From Asticcacaulis sp. UBA2476 (GTDB taxonomy: Bacteria > Pseudomonadota > Alphaproteobacteria > Caulobacterales > Caulobacteraceae): a DNA stretch of 14,445 bases. The notes beneath the pieces were generated by a model. That model made no database searches. It worked only from the letters and a program-made list of their open reading frames with translations, and was not told the DNA's origin. The position numbers and the translations under genes were made by a program. Shown in pieces: positions 5,866 to 12,486 of the stretch (positions within the stretch are counted from its first letter, which is position 1; every line of letters starts with the position of its first letter). The stretch spans positions 1-14,445 of the forward strand of contig DDPE01000056.1 in the NCBI GenBank assembly GCA_002342035.1, in the 5' to 3' direction.

Positions 5866-8019
5866 ATGGCCCCGTCCGGCTTTTCGGATCATTCGGGGGC
5901 GTTTGCGGCTGATTTTTCGCCCCTCCATCCGGCTACATGGGTGCCGCATAAGCCTGAGCGGCCCGATAAGTCTGAGGGCGGTAAGCGCTTTCGCCTCAAT
6001 GCGCCCTATGAACCGGCGGGGGATCAGCCGACGGCCATCGCCGATCTAATGGCGGGGATTGAGGGCCGTGAGCGCGATCAGGTGCTTTTGGGGGTGACGG
6101 GCTCTGGCAAGACCTTCACCATGGCCAAGATCATCGAGCAGACCCAGCGTCCGGCCCTGATCATGGCGCACAACAAGACGCTGGCGGCGCAGCTTTACAG
6201 TGAGTTCAAGGCGTTCTTTCCGGATAACGCCGTCGAATATTTCGTCTCCTATTACGACTATTACCAGCCCGAAGCCTACGTCCCGCGCACCGACACCTAT
6301 ATCGAAAAGGATTCGTCGATTAACGAGCAGATCGACCGGATGCGCCATTCGGCGACGCGGGCGATTCTGGAACGCGATGACGTGATCATTGTGGCGTCCG
6401 TATCGTGCATCTACGGCATCGGTTCGGTCGAAACCTACACCGCCATGACCTTTGAGCTGAAAGTCGGGCAGGTGATTGATGAGGCGCAACTGCGCGCCGA
6501 TCTGGTGGCTCTGCAGTATAAGCGCAATGACATGGCCTTTGAGCGCGGCAGTTTCCGTCGGCGCGGCGATGTCATCGAAATCTTTCCGGCCCACTACGAA
6601 GACCGGGCGTGGCGGATTTCGCTGTTTGGCGATGAGATTGAGGCCCTGACCGAGTTTGATCCGCTGACGGGTAAGAAAACTGCCGACCTGAACGACCTTA
6701 AGGTCTATGCCGCCAGCCACTATGTCACCCCGCGCCCAACCCTGAAACAGGCCATTGACCGCATCAAGGCCGAGCTTAAGCTGCGCCTTGATCAGTTGCG
6801 GGCCGAAGGTAAGCTTCTGGAGGCCCAACGCCTTGAACAGCGCACGACCTTTGACCTTGAGATGATGGAGGCGACCGGGGCCTGCGCGGGGATCGAGAAC
6901 TATTCACGCTACCTGACCGGTCGTAATCCGGGCGATCCGCCGCCGACCTTTTTTGAATATCTGCCGGAAAATGCCCTGCTGTTTGTCGATGAAAGCCATG
7001 TCTCGGTCTCGCAGATCGGCGGCATGTATAAGGGCGACTTTGCGCGCAAATCGACACTGTCGGAATATGGCTTCCGCCTGCCGTCATGCCTCGATAACCG
7101 CCCGCTTAAGTTCGAGGAATGGGACGCCATGCGTCCGCAGTCGGTCTATGTGTCGGCGACCCCCGGCAAGTGGGAGATGGAGCGCACCCAAGGCGTCTTT
7201 GCCGAGCAGGTCATCCGCCCGACCGGCCTGATCGACCCGCCGGTTGAGATCCGTCCGGTCTCCAAAGATGGTGCCAATCAGGTTGATGATGTGATCGCTG
7301 AGGTCCGCAACGTCGCCAAGATGGGCTATCGCAGTCTCGTGACTGTGCTGACCAAGAAGATGGCGGAGAACCTGACCGAATATATGCACGAGCAGGGCAT
7401 CCGCGTGCGCTACATGCACTCCGACATCGACACGCTGGAGCGGATTGAGATTATCCGCGATCTGCGGCTGGGGGCGTTTGATGTGCTGATCGGCATTAAC
7501 CTGCTGCGGGAGGGGCTCGATATCCCTGAATGCGGGTTCGTGGCCATACTGGATGCTGACAAAGAAGGCTTCCTGCGTTCTGAGACCTCGCTGATCCAGA
7601 CGATCGGGCGGGCGGCGCGTAACGTCGATGGCCGGGTCATTCTCTATGCCGACAAGATGACGGGCTCGATGGAGCGCGCGCTGGAGGAAACCACCCGCCG
7701 CCGTGAAAAACAACTGGCGTTCAACACGGAGCACGGCATCACGCCGGAATCGGTCAAGCGCGGCATAGCCGATATTCTCGACAGCCCGTATGAAAAAGGC
7801 GACCGGGTCAATGTGCCGATGGGCGTGGCTGAAAAAGACACCAAGCCGTTCCTGGGGTCCAACTTTCAGGCCACGCTTAAGGATCTTGAAAACCGGATGC
7901 GCGAAGCGGCCAGCAATCTGGAGTTTGAGGAAGCCGCCCGCCTGCGCGATGAGGTCAAGCGGCTGAAACTGCTCGATCTGGAGTTTGCCCGCGACATGAT
8001 CAGCGGCGGGGAAGGGTGA
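5866..8019 (+). CDS. uvrB: Excinuclease ABC subunit B (UvrB)
   Basis: UvrB is the damage-verifying helicase-like subunit of nucleotide excision repair. It is loaded by UvrA and then recruits UvrC for incision. With the ATG at 5866 the protein has 717 residues. An ATG at 5806 would add 20, but it lies inside the SOS operator. Residues 1-40 are a variable extension compared with enterobacterial UvrB. The conserved body begins at FRLNAPYEPAGDQP (about 42). Walker A is GVTGSGKT (76-83). The beta-hairpin that clamps DNA is at about 126-140 (VSYYDYYQPEAYVP). The DExH box is DESH, the C-terminal helicase lobe has GLDIPE and QTIGRAARN, and the UVR domain that contacts UvrC is at the C-terminus (LEFEEAARLRDEVKRL). 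All key motifs are intact. No good Shine-Dalgarno precedes either ATG. The SOS box implies induction by DNA damage. Confidence 0.97.
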   Translation: MAPSGFSDHSGAFAADFSPLHPATWVPHKPERPDKSEGGKRFRLNAPYEPAGDQPTAIADLMAGIEGRERDQVLLGVTGSGKTFTMAKIIEQTQRPALIMAHNKTLAAQLYSEFKAFFPDNAVEYFVSYYDYYQPEAYVPRTDTYIEKDSSINEQIDRMRHSATRAILERDDVIIVASVSCIYGIGSVETYTAMTFELKVGQVIDEAQLRADLVALQYKRNDMAFERGSFRRRGDVIEIFPAHYEDRAWRISLFGDEIEALTEFDPLTGKKTADLNDLKVYAASHYVTPRPTLKQAIDRIKAELKLRLDQLRAEGKLLEAQRLEQRTTFDLEMMEATGACAGIENYSRYLTGRNPGDPPPTFFEYLPENALLFVDESHVSVSQIGGMYKGDFARKSTLSEYGFRLPSCLDNRPLKFEEWDAMRPQSVYVSATPGKWEMERTQGVFAEQVIRPTGLIDPPVEIRPVSKDGANQVDDVIAEVRNVAKMGYRSLVTVLTKKMAENLTEYMHEQGIRVRYMHSDIDTLERIEIIRDLRLGAFDVLIGINLLREGLDIPECGFVAILDADKEGFLRSETSLIQTIGRAARNVDGRVILYADKMTGSMERALEETTRRREKQLAFNTEHGITPESVKRGIADILDSPYEKGDRVNVPMGVAEKDTKPFLGSNFQATLKDLENRMREAASNLEFEEAARLRDEVKRLKLLDLEFARDMISGGEG

Positions 8020-8083
8020 CCTGTCAAAAAAGCTGATCATGTCAAAACCTAAGCAAGCTATGATCAGCGGCGGGGAGGGGTAA
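7996..8083 (+). repeat. Duplicated 3' end of uvrB (24-bp direct repeat)
   Basis: The last eight codons of uvrB including the stop (7996-8019, MISGGEG and TGA) recur at 8060-8083 with two differences. Both keep the meaning: GAA became GAG (still Glu) and TGA became TAA (still stop). The copies are 64 bp apart, so the second is in a different frame and is not translated as part of UvrB. Between them, GCTGATCAT (8032-8040) is the reverse complement of the start of both copies, so it can pair with either. Confidence 0.8.
8026..8068 (-). terminator. Terminator-like hairpin facing into uvrB from downstream
   Basis: Read on the minus strand, GCTGATCAT (8068-8060), a 19-base loop and ATGATCAGC (8040-8032) form a 9-bp stem followed at once by six Ts (8031-8026). 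This has the form of an intrinsic terminator for transcripts entering uvrB antisense. On the plus strand the stem has no U-tract and would act only as a 3' end stabiliser. The long loop and modest GC content make it uncertain. Confidence 0.42.
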
Positions 8084-8422
8084 GCCATTATACTGTGACT
8101 CTGTGGCCACGGTTGCTGTGCATAAGTTATATGCCTATCGCTTTTTAATGACCGATTGGGGCTTTATTTGCTCACTGATGTGTGTTCGCTGTTCGTGTAA
8201 ATATAAGTAAATAACAAGGGCGTGATCACAGCATGCCTGTCGCAAAATGTCACACCGCTGAGACTTAAATGTGCTAATGTGGCACGAAAAGGGAAAAACG
8301 CCTTTACGATGGGCAATACGGCAGCATTTCGTGGTGGCCCGACCTGTGCATAACCTGGTCTGTCTGCTTCGGCAGTGTCCAATTGTAATCGCGTTAAAAC
8401 ACGGATTGTGGGGTTAAAGAGG
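8084..8422. other. Intergenic region with two DnaA-box-like sites
   Basis: No gene is supported in these roughly 340 bases. The minus-strand open frame at 8164-8475 has no ribosome-binding site and no protein character. TGTGCATAA occurs at 8117-8125 and again at 8345-8353. Its reverse complement TTATGCACA fits the relaxed DnaA-box consensus TTATNCACA at every position. The promoter of the gene at 8423 should lie here, but no clear -35/-10 pair was found. A GTTC-N3-GTTC at about 8187-8197 is too short in spacing to be an SOS box. Confidence 0.45.
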
Positions 8423-8896
8423 ATGCGTAGAACTCGTTTAAATGTCGTGCCGCCTGTCTCTAAGCCGCACGGCAAGGAAAATGGCTCAAATGGTCACGCG
8501 ACCAATGGGCATATGAATGGCCACAGCAATGTGATTGACGCCGCCTTTAATGGCGATGGCGGGCCCCACAACGGGACTCTGGCCACGATTGCGCTCGATA
8601 TGACGTCGATCAATCTGCCTGACGTCAGCGTGACCGCATCCATGGCTGAGGCTTATCTGGCCAAGGGTGAAAGCCGCAATGAACGCGTGCGCAAGCTTCA
8701 GGAAGAGGCCAAGCGTCTGGCGCGTGAGCAAATTCTGGAATTTGAAGTGCTGCTGGAAGCGACTGCCAAGATGGCGCTCGATATCGCTGATGGCGGGGAT
8801 ATCTATTCTGTCGGATCGCGCGAACTGTGCCGCCGTCTGGCTGATGAGTTGCCGCGCACTCTGCAAACCCTGCAGGCGATCACCAAGCGCAACTAA
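8423..8896 (+). CDS. Uncharacterised protein with Asn/Gly/His-rich N-terminus and helical C-terminal domain
   Basis: The frame gives 157 residues from the ATG at 8423. GTGGGG and AAAGAGG just upstream could serve as the ribosome-binding site, although the latter abuts the start. In-frame GTG codons at 8375 and 8408 are alternatives. Residues 1-13 are basic. Residues 17-35 are a low-complexity tract of Asn, Gly, Ser and His (NGSNGHATNGHMNGHS). Residues 70-157 are strongly helical and charged (ESRNERVRKLQEEAKRLARE), followed by LLEATAKMALDIADGGDIY and a compact C-terminal part, SRELCRRLADELPRTLQT. There is no signal peptide or membrane span, so it is cytoplasmic. I do not recognise a named family. 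The C-terminal block looks conserved in character, with ordered Arg/Leu/Asp spacing, and could be a protein-interaction module. The codon pattern resembles its neighbours. Confidence 0.75.
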   Translation: MRRTRLNVVPPVSKPHGKENGSNGHATNGHMNGHSNVIDAAFNGDGGPHNGTLATIALDMTSINLPDVSVTASMAEAYLAKGESRNERVRKLQEEAKRLAREQILEFEVLLEATAKMALDIADGGDIYSVGSRELCRRLADELPRTLQTLQAITKRN

Positions 8897-8984
8897 GGCT
8901 TTAGTGGCGTCCACTGAAAATGACTCGCTATCCTTGGGATAATTTCCTATGAAAGCGGGTCATCATCGTGTCAGCGGAGGTACT

Positions 8985-9614
8985 ATGCGCGTCTCATCCA
9001 AGGATTTCGCCAGTACCGCAATAAGCACCGCCATAGGTGTCGCCGCCTTGCTGGTTTTGTCAGCCTGCGGTAAAAAAGAAGAGGCGCCGCCGCCTGCGCC
9101 GGCCTCCGTAGTCGAAGCCCCCAAACCCCCACCGATGGAGCCTATGCCCGCCCGCAAGCCCGGTTTGTGGGAGACTGCCTATTCCGAAGAAGGCTCTGAC
9201 GGGGTGGCGCCGGTCATGAAAATCTGCATCGACTCTGAGACCGATAAGCATCTGGGGATCACCGGCAACGACCTGTCGGGTGATAAATGCACTAAGACGG
9301 CGGTGTCGCGCATGGAAGACGAAGACGGCAAGGCTTATTGGGCCATGATTGCCGAATGTGACATGGGTTCAGGCGGCAAGACCGAAATCAACGGCAAATT
9401 CATCGGCGACTATACGTCGAACTATACTTTTACCGCGCGGTCTCAGACCACCGGGGCGGCGCTGGAGCACATGAACCGTGTCGTCAATATCACCGTCAAA
9501 TCGCGCCGGATCGGAGCCTGCCCGTCCAGCATGAAGGGCGGCGATGTCATCATGCCCGGTGATGTGAAGATGAACCTGTTTGATATGTCGGTGATTCCGC
9601 CCGAAGGCCAGTAG
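8985..9614 (+). CDS. DUF3617-type lipoprotein
   Basis: The protein has 209 residues from the ATG at 8985, which has GGAGG four bases upstream. The upstream ATG at 8949 has no ribosome-binding site. Residues 1-28 form a lipoprotein signal with lipobox LSAC, so C28 should be acylated. The following residue is Gly, not the Asp that retains proteins in the inner membrane, so the outer membrane is the likely destination. A Pro/Ala/Glu-rich linker (about 33-56) leads into a domain starting RKPGLWETAYSEEG and containing spaced cysteines (KICID, DKCTK, AECDM, GACPS). That order fits DUF3617, a secreted family of unknown function in proteobacteria. Four cysteines suggest two disulfides. The 3' end touches the convergent membrane-protein gene, with no base between the two stop codons and no terminator. 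Confidence 0.86.
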   Translation: MRVSSKDFASTAISTAIGVAALLVLSACGKKEEAPPPAPASVVEAPKPPPMEPMPARKPGLWETAYSEEGSDGVAPVMKICIDSETDKHLGITGNDLSGDKCTKTAVSRMEDEDGKAYWAMIAECDMGSGGKTEINGKFIGDYTSNYTFTARSQTTGAALEHMNRVVNITVKSRRIGACPSSMKGGDVIMPGDVKMNLFDMSVIPPEGQ

Positions 9615-10016
9615 TTAAATCAACCAGCCCTTGGGGGTTGGGTATGGGCGGTTGTGGACCAGGTGGTTGAAGCCGACCACGCTGCGGCCGACGGTCCAGA
9701 TAAAGACGCTGCCGAACGCAACCCAGGCCAGAAACGGGATTTTCAGGCCGGTAATTACGATCAGCAGTATCACCATAGCAATCCCAATCCAGAAGGTACG
9801 CTTCTGAAACTCATAATGGGATTTCAGCCAGTCGGGGGCATTGTCCTGAAACAGGTAGATCAGGGTGATCGCCAGAATCCCGGTAAAGCCAAGGCTCATC
9901 AGGAAAATGAAGAACAGCAGATAGTTGATCATCGGCACCAGACGCGGATTGCCAAAAAAGGCTTTGAGCTGGGACGCGGGTTTGTCGGAAAGGGGGGCAG
10001 GCGTTTCGGAGGACAT
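9615..10016 (-). CDS. Small inner-membrane protein, DUF4870/Tic20-like
   Basis: This is a 133-residue protein from the ATG at 10016. A GTG two codons upstream (10022) is an alternative, and neither has a strong ribosome-binding site. A cytosolic tail rich in Pro, Ser and Lys (1-25) is followed by three hydrophobic spans. They are about 28-54 (MINYLLFFIFLMSLGF and beyond), 73-90 (TFWIGIAMVILLIVITG) and 92-110 (FLAWVAFGSVFIWTVG). Between spans 1 and 2 the segment SHYEFQKRTFWIG resembles the hallmark of small DUF4870-like membrane proteins of alphaproteobacteria. The assignment rests on memory of that motif and is tentative. No function is known. The C-terminus (NRPYPTPKGWLI) is probably cytosolic. 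Its stop codon directly abuts that of the opposing lipoprotein gene. Confidence 0.82.
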   Translation of the reverse strand: MSSETPAPLSDKPASQLKAFFGNPRLVPMINYLLFFIFLMSLGFTGILAITLIYLFQDNAPDWLKSHYEFQKRTFWIGIAMVILLIVITGLKIPFLAWVAFGSVFIWTVGRSVVGFNHLVHNRPYPTPKGWLI

Positions 10017-10053
10017 GATCACTAACTGATAAATAAGGATGTGATCAGATTAG

Positions 10054-10103
10054 AGCGCATTCCAAAAAGTGTGAAACGGTTTTTTGGACAAAATGCGCGT
10101 CAA
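10054..10103 (+). repeat. Dispersed intergenic palindrome, copy 1
   Basis: The element starts AGCGCATTCCAAAAAGTGTG and ends AATGCGCGTCAA. Its ends are complementary (GCGCAT with ATGCGC), as are inner arms (TCCAAAAA with TTTTTTGGA). A second copy in the same orientation is at 12554-12602. Imperfect palindromes with an AAAAGTG...CGGTTTT core are common between genes of alphaproteobacteria. Their role is unsettled; mRNA 3' stabilisation or mobile-element remnants are usual proposals. Confidence 0.7.
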
Positions 10104-10138
10104 AGGTATAAAAACCAAAGCGGCGCAGACGCAAGGTT

Positions 10139-10669
10139 TTAAAGTTCAGGTATAAGCACCAGTATATCCGTCACCCCGACATCAATGCCCATCTGTGACA
10201 GCAAGGTCGTGGTCTGGCCGCGGTGATGGGTTTGGTGATTGAAGATGTGGGTCAGGACGAGACCGAGGGTTTTGGTATGGGGTTCATTGTTGCCGCGCAC
10301 ATAGCTGAGTGGCGTTTCAAGCGCGGCGTCATCGAGGCTGTCTATATAGCTGATCATCAACTGATCCAGCGCTTGACGGGCCGGGATGTAATCGTCAAGC
10401 CGCTCAAAAAGCACGGCATTGAGCCCGGTCGGCATGGGGTAATCCAGAATGGGGCGTAAGGCCGCACTGGCCGCATGGCCTGCCAAACGCTTGCCCCAGA
10501 TGATATCCGCGACGATCAGATGATTGAGCGTACCCATGACCGAGCCGAAAAAGGCCCCGCGATCGGCCCACAAATCGTCATGACTAAGCGGGCGGATCGC
10601 CTCTATCAGTTTGGTGTTCATCCACTGATTATATTGCGCCAGAAGGTTCAGGGCGGCTTTCTGGGTCAT
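10139..10669 (-). CDS. DinB-family protein (DinB/YfiT-like four-helix metalloprotein)
   Basis: This 176-residue protein belongs to the DinB superfamily of four-helix-bundle, metal-binding proteins, some of which are thiol-dependent transferases. It is not the DNA polymerase also called DinB. The His triad typical of the family is present: H50 in TLNHLIVAD, and H145 and H149 in the signature FNHQTHHRGQ. Opening motif LLAQYNQWMNTKL and C-terminal GIDVGVTDILVLIPE also fit the family. The substrate is unknown. The start ATG overlaps the folB stop (ATGA, 10666-10669), so translation is coupled to folB, and this is the last gene of the pterin operon. No terminator is evident after it, although the intergenic palindrome lies about 35 bases beyond. 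Confidence 0.9.
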   Translation of the reverse strand: MTQKAALNLLAQYNQWMNTKLIEAIRPLSHDDLWADRGAFFGSVMGTLNHLIVADIIWGKRLAGHAASAALRPILDYPMPTGLNAVLFERLDDYIPARQALDQLMISYIDSLDDAALETPLSYVRGNNEPHTKTLGLVLTHIFNHQTHHRGQTTTLLSQMGIDVGVTDILVLIPEL

Positions 10670-11019
10670 CGCTCAAGGATTACGGTGCAGCCGGCCTGAT
10701 CGGCATCGGACAGGGCTTCGGGTTTGTTGATGGTGACCTCGACCGCGTGGGCAATCGGTAGTTCGAGCAGGTGGGTGGCGATGTCCTCAGCCAGAGACTC
10801 GACCAGCTTGATATGGCCGCGGGCGATGATATCGCGCGCAAACTGCCCCACAAGCTCATAGTTGAGCGTGTCTTTCAGGCCGTGGATGGGATGGGTGCCG
10901 ACGGTAATGACGGCATCAATGATCAGGGGCTGGGTGCGGCCATGTTCGTGGTCATAGATCCCGATCGCGGCCTCAACTTTCAAACCCCGGACGAAAATCT
11001 TACGGGATTTCAGGCTCAT
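10666..11019 (-). CDS. folB: Dihydroneopterin aldolase (FolB)
   Basis: FolB cleaves 7,8-dihydroneopterin to 6-hydroxymethyl-7,8-dihydropterin and glycolaldehyde in folate synthesis. It is a cytosolic, usually octameric T-fold enzyme. At 117 residues it has the normal length. Family residues are in place: E25 in the IYDHEHGRTQP loop, Y54 in DTLNYE, E74 in VESLAEDIA (the pterin anchor) and K99 in INKPEA (the catalytic lysine). The start ATG overlaps the stop of the upstream PTPS-family gene, and its own stop overlaps the next start, both as ATGA. Tight coupling on both sides marks a single operon. A related activity, dihydroneopterin triphosphate epimerase (FolX), has the same fold and cannot be fully excluded. 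Confidence 0.93.
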   Translation of the reverse strand: MSLKSRKIFVRGLKVEAAIGIYDHEHGRTQPLIIDAVITVGTHPIHGLKDTLNYELVGQFARDIIARGHIKLVESLAEDIATHLLELPIAHAVEVTINKPEALSDADQAGCTVILER

Positions 11020-11552
11020 GGGTTAGGTTCCAGATCATTAATGCTGTGGTCGGGGCGGTGCGTCCAGGCCCCGAAATCAAAGCTACATTCAGCCAGATCT
11101 TCGAGGGTGAGGATGACGCTGTTGGTCGGGGTTTCTTCGATCTCAAAACGCACGCACTCGAAATCTGGCACATGGGCGGACAGGATGGCATTAAGCTTAT
11201 GAAAGAGCGCCATCGCCACGGCTTCGGTAGTGGGGTCGCCTTTGATCACCAGCAGGCGCGGCAGCAGTTGCGGCTCATGCGTCCGGAAATAGCCGATCAT
11301 CGGGTCATCGTGGCCAAGCTGAAAGGCATGGTCGAGGGCATGGTCGACGAAGGCATGCCAGTCGCGTTTCAGGGCCTCGAAACTCAAGGCATAGTTTTGG
11401 TGCCCCCACGCAACGGCCGGGGCCGAGGGCTTGGCTTTCAGGGTCACCTTGACGAACTCATTATGGCCATGGGGCGTCAGGCACTTCGACGAAGCGTCGG
11501 CGCGCAGGCGGTGGGCCATGGAAAAGCGGCGGGTGAACTGAATCTGGGGCAT
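11016..11552 (-). CDS. queD: 6-pyruvoyl-tetrahydropterin synthase / QueD family enzyme
   Basis: This family converts dihydroneopterin triphosphate to 6-carboxy-tetrahydropterin (QueD, queuosine pathway) or 6-pyruvoyl-tetrahydropterin. The ATG at 11552 gives 178 residues; a TTG at 11564 is the alternative. Zinc ligands are His14 (FSMAHRL), His28 and His30 (PHGHN). The catalytic Cys24 and the Asp74-His75 pair (LDHAFQL) are present, as are PTTEAVA and the substrate-binding Glu of EETPTNSV. The Cys argues against the PTPS-III subclass that replaces FolB. At the usual VxDFxxLK site it reads LSFEALK, with Ser in place of Asp. It is longer than most bacterial QueD proteins (about 120-140 residues), with extra sequence around residues 40-60 and 80-105. 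Position next to folB and a pteridine-reductase-like gene, not other que genes, leaves open a reduced-pterin role. It overlaps folB by ATGA. Confidence 0.87.
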   Translation of the reverse strand: MPQIQFTRRFSMAHRLRADASSKCLTPHGHNEFVKVTLKAKPSAPAVAWGHQNYALSFEALKRDWHAFVDHALDHAFQLGHDDPMIGYFRTHEPQLLPRLLVIKGDPTTEAVAMALFHKLNAILSAHVPDFECVRFEIEETPTNSVILTLEDLAECSFDFGAWTHRPDHSINDLEPNP

Positions 11553-11627
11553 ACTGTGCTTCAAGACAGGCGAAAAACTTAGGGTTGCTAAATCCTATAT
11601 AGGGCGTGATGTCAAATAATGTGAGGG

Positions 11628-12386
11628 TTACAGCCCTGCCATGTCGGGGGTGCGCCAGTTGAGATGCTGGCCGCCGTCTACGCAGATCATCTGGCCCGTC
11701 ACAGACGCCGCTGCCGCCAGATAGGCGACGGCGGCGGCGATTTCTTCCGGTGTGGTTGGCTTTTGCAGCAGGATCGAGCGGGCTTCCTGAGCGAAATCCT
11801 CGGCGCTTTGGTGTATCGACGGCAGGGTCGGGCCGGGGCCGACGGCATTGACGCGGATTTTAGGTGCCAGTTCCTGCGCCAGGGTGCGGGTCGCGTGCCA
11901 CAGCCCGGCCTTGGACAGGCCATAGCTGAAAAACGGCGGGGAGGGCTTCAGCACGCGCTGGTCGATGATGTTGATGATCGAGGCACCGTCAGGGATGTAT
12001 GCTTGGGCCGCAAAAGCCTGAGACAACAGCACGGGTGCCTTAAGGTTGGTGTCGATGTGGGATTGCCAGCTTGCCTCGGTCATCGACCCCAGCCGGTCAT
12101 CGGAAAAGACCGAGGCATTATTGACCAGAAGGCTGATCGGCCCCAGCGCTTCGACCGCTTTCGGCAGCAGAGCCTTGACGCTTAGGGTATCGCTCAAATC
12201 GGCCTGAACGGCGACCGCCTTGACACCCAGCGCCGATAGTTCGGCCACCAGATCGCGCGCGTCGGCCTCTGAGCGGCCATAATGGACGCCGATATCATAG
12301 CCAAGACGGGCCAGTTCGAACGCAATCGCCCGGCCTATACGCTTGGCGGCGCCCGTGACCAGCGCGGCTTTAAAAGGGTTAGTCAA
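11628..12386 (-). CDS. SDR oxidoreductase, pteridine-reductase (PTR1/FolM)-like
   Basis: This NADPH-type short-chain dehydrogenase probably reduces dihydropterins or dihydrofolate. Numbered from the TTG at 12386, the protein has 252 residues. The nucleotide motif is TGAAKRIG (11-18), with the Arg in the TGxxxRxG pattern typical of pteridine reductases. HYGRS (35-39) fits 2'-phosphate (NADPH) binding. NNAS is at 89-92. The catalytic set is Asp142 (IIDQR), Tyr155 and Lys159 (YGLSK), with Asp where classical SDRs have Ser, as in PTR1 and FolM. VNAVGPGPTLP and a GQMICVDGGQ end complete the fold. No ATG lies near the N-terminus. TTG codons at 12401, 12395 and 12386 are the only starts, and all lie inside an upstream 26-codon frame. 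The last is closest to its stop, which suggests translational coupling. A 63-76 base gap separates it from queD. Confidence 0.9.
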   Translation of the reverse strand: MTNPFKAALVTGAAKRIGRAIAFELARLGYDIGVHYGRSEADARDLVAELSALGVKAVAVQADLSDTLSVKALLPKAVEALGPISLLVNNASVFSDDRLGSMTEASWQSHIDTNLKAPVLLSQAFAAQAYIPDGASIINIIDQRVLKPSPPFFSYGLSKAGLWHATRTLAQELAPKIRVNAVGPGPTLPSIHQSAEDFAQEARSILLQKPTTPEEIAAAVAYLAAAASVTGQMICVDGGQHLNWRTPDMAGL

Positions 12387-12459
12387 TACGGCCAAAGTCA
12401 ATCAGGTTCAAAGCCACTATAAAGCCCAGAAAACAGGCCAGCACACCGATGGCTACCAT
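12379..12459 (-). CDS. Membrane microprotein, 26 residues, overlapping the reductase start
   Basis: An ATG at 12459 has GGGAG six bases upstream, the best ribosome-binding site of the operon. An ATG two codons earlier (12465) would leave no spacing. The peptide starts MVAIGVLACFL, forms one hydrophobic helix of about 17 residues and ends NLIDFGRID. Tiny one-span proteins with an LNxIxFGRxD-like end occur in alphaproteobacteria, to my recollection, and have no known function. The stop TAA (12381-12379) falls just after the TTG at 12386 of the reductase gene in another frame, so ribosomes finishing here could restart there. It would be missed by most gene finders. It could be a true inner-membrane peptide, a leader that sets reductase expression, or both. 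Confidence 0.6.
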   Translation of the reverse strand: MVAIGVLACFLGFIVALNLIDFGRID

Positions 12460-12486
12460 CGTCATCTCCCATACATATTTGTGATT

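Noticed and set aside
6046..8088. Long minus-strand open frames opposite uvrB
   Set aside because: UvrB is unambiguous on the plus strand. These frames are by-products of its high-GC codon use.
8187..8197. GTTC-N3-GTTC resembling an SOS box
   Set aside because: The alphaproteobacterial operator needs seven bases between the half-sites.
8164..8475. 103-residue minus-strand open frame in the spacer upstream of 8423
   Set aside because: No ribosome-binding site or family character, and it overlaps the start of the better supported gene at 8423.
11587..11594. GCTAAATC, a perfect Caulobacter housekeeping -10 match on the plus strand
   Set aside because: No matching -35 at the right distance, and no plus-strand gene follows for about 1 kb.
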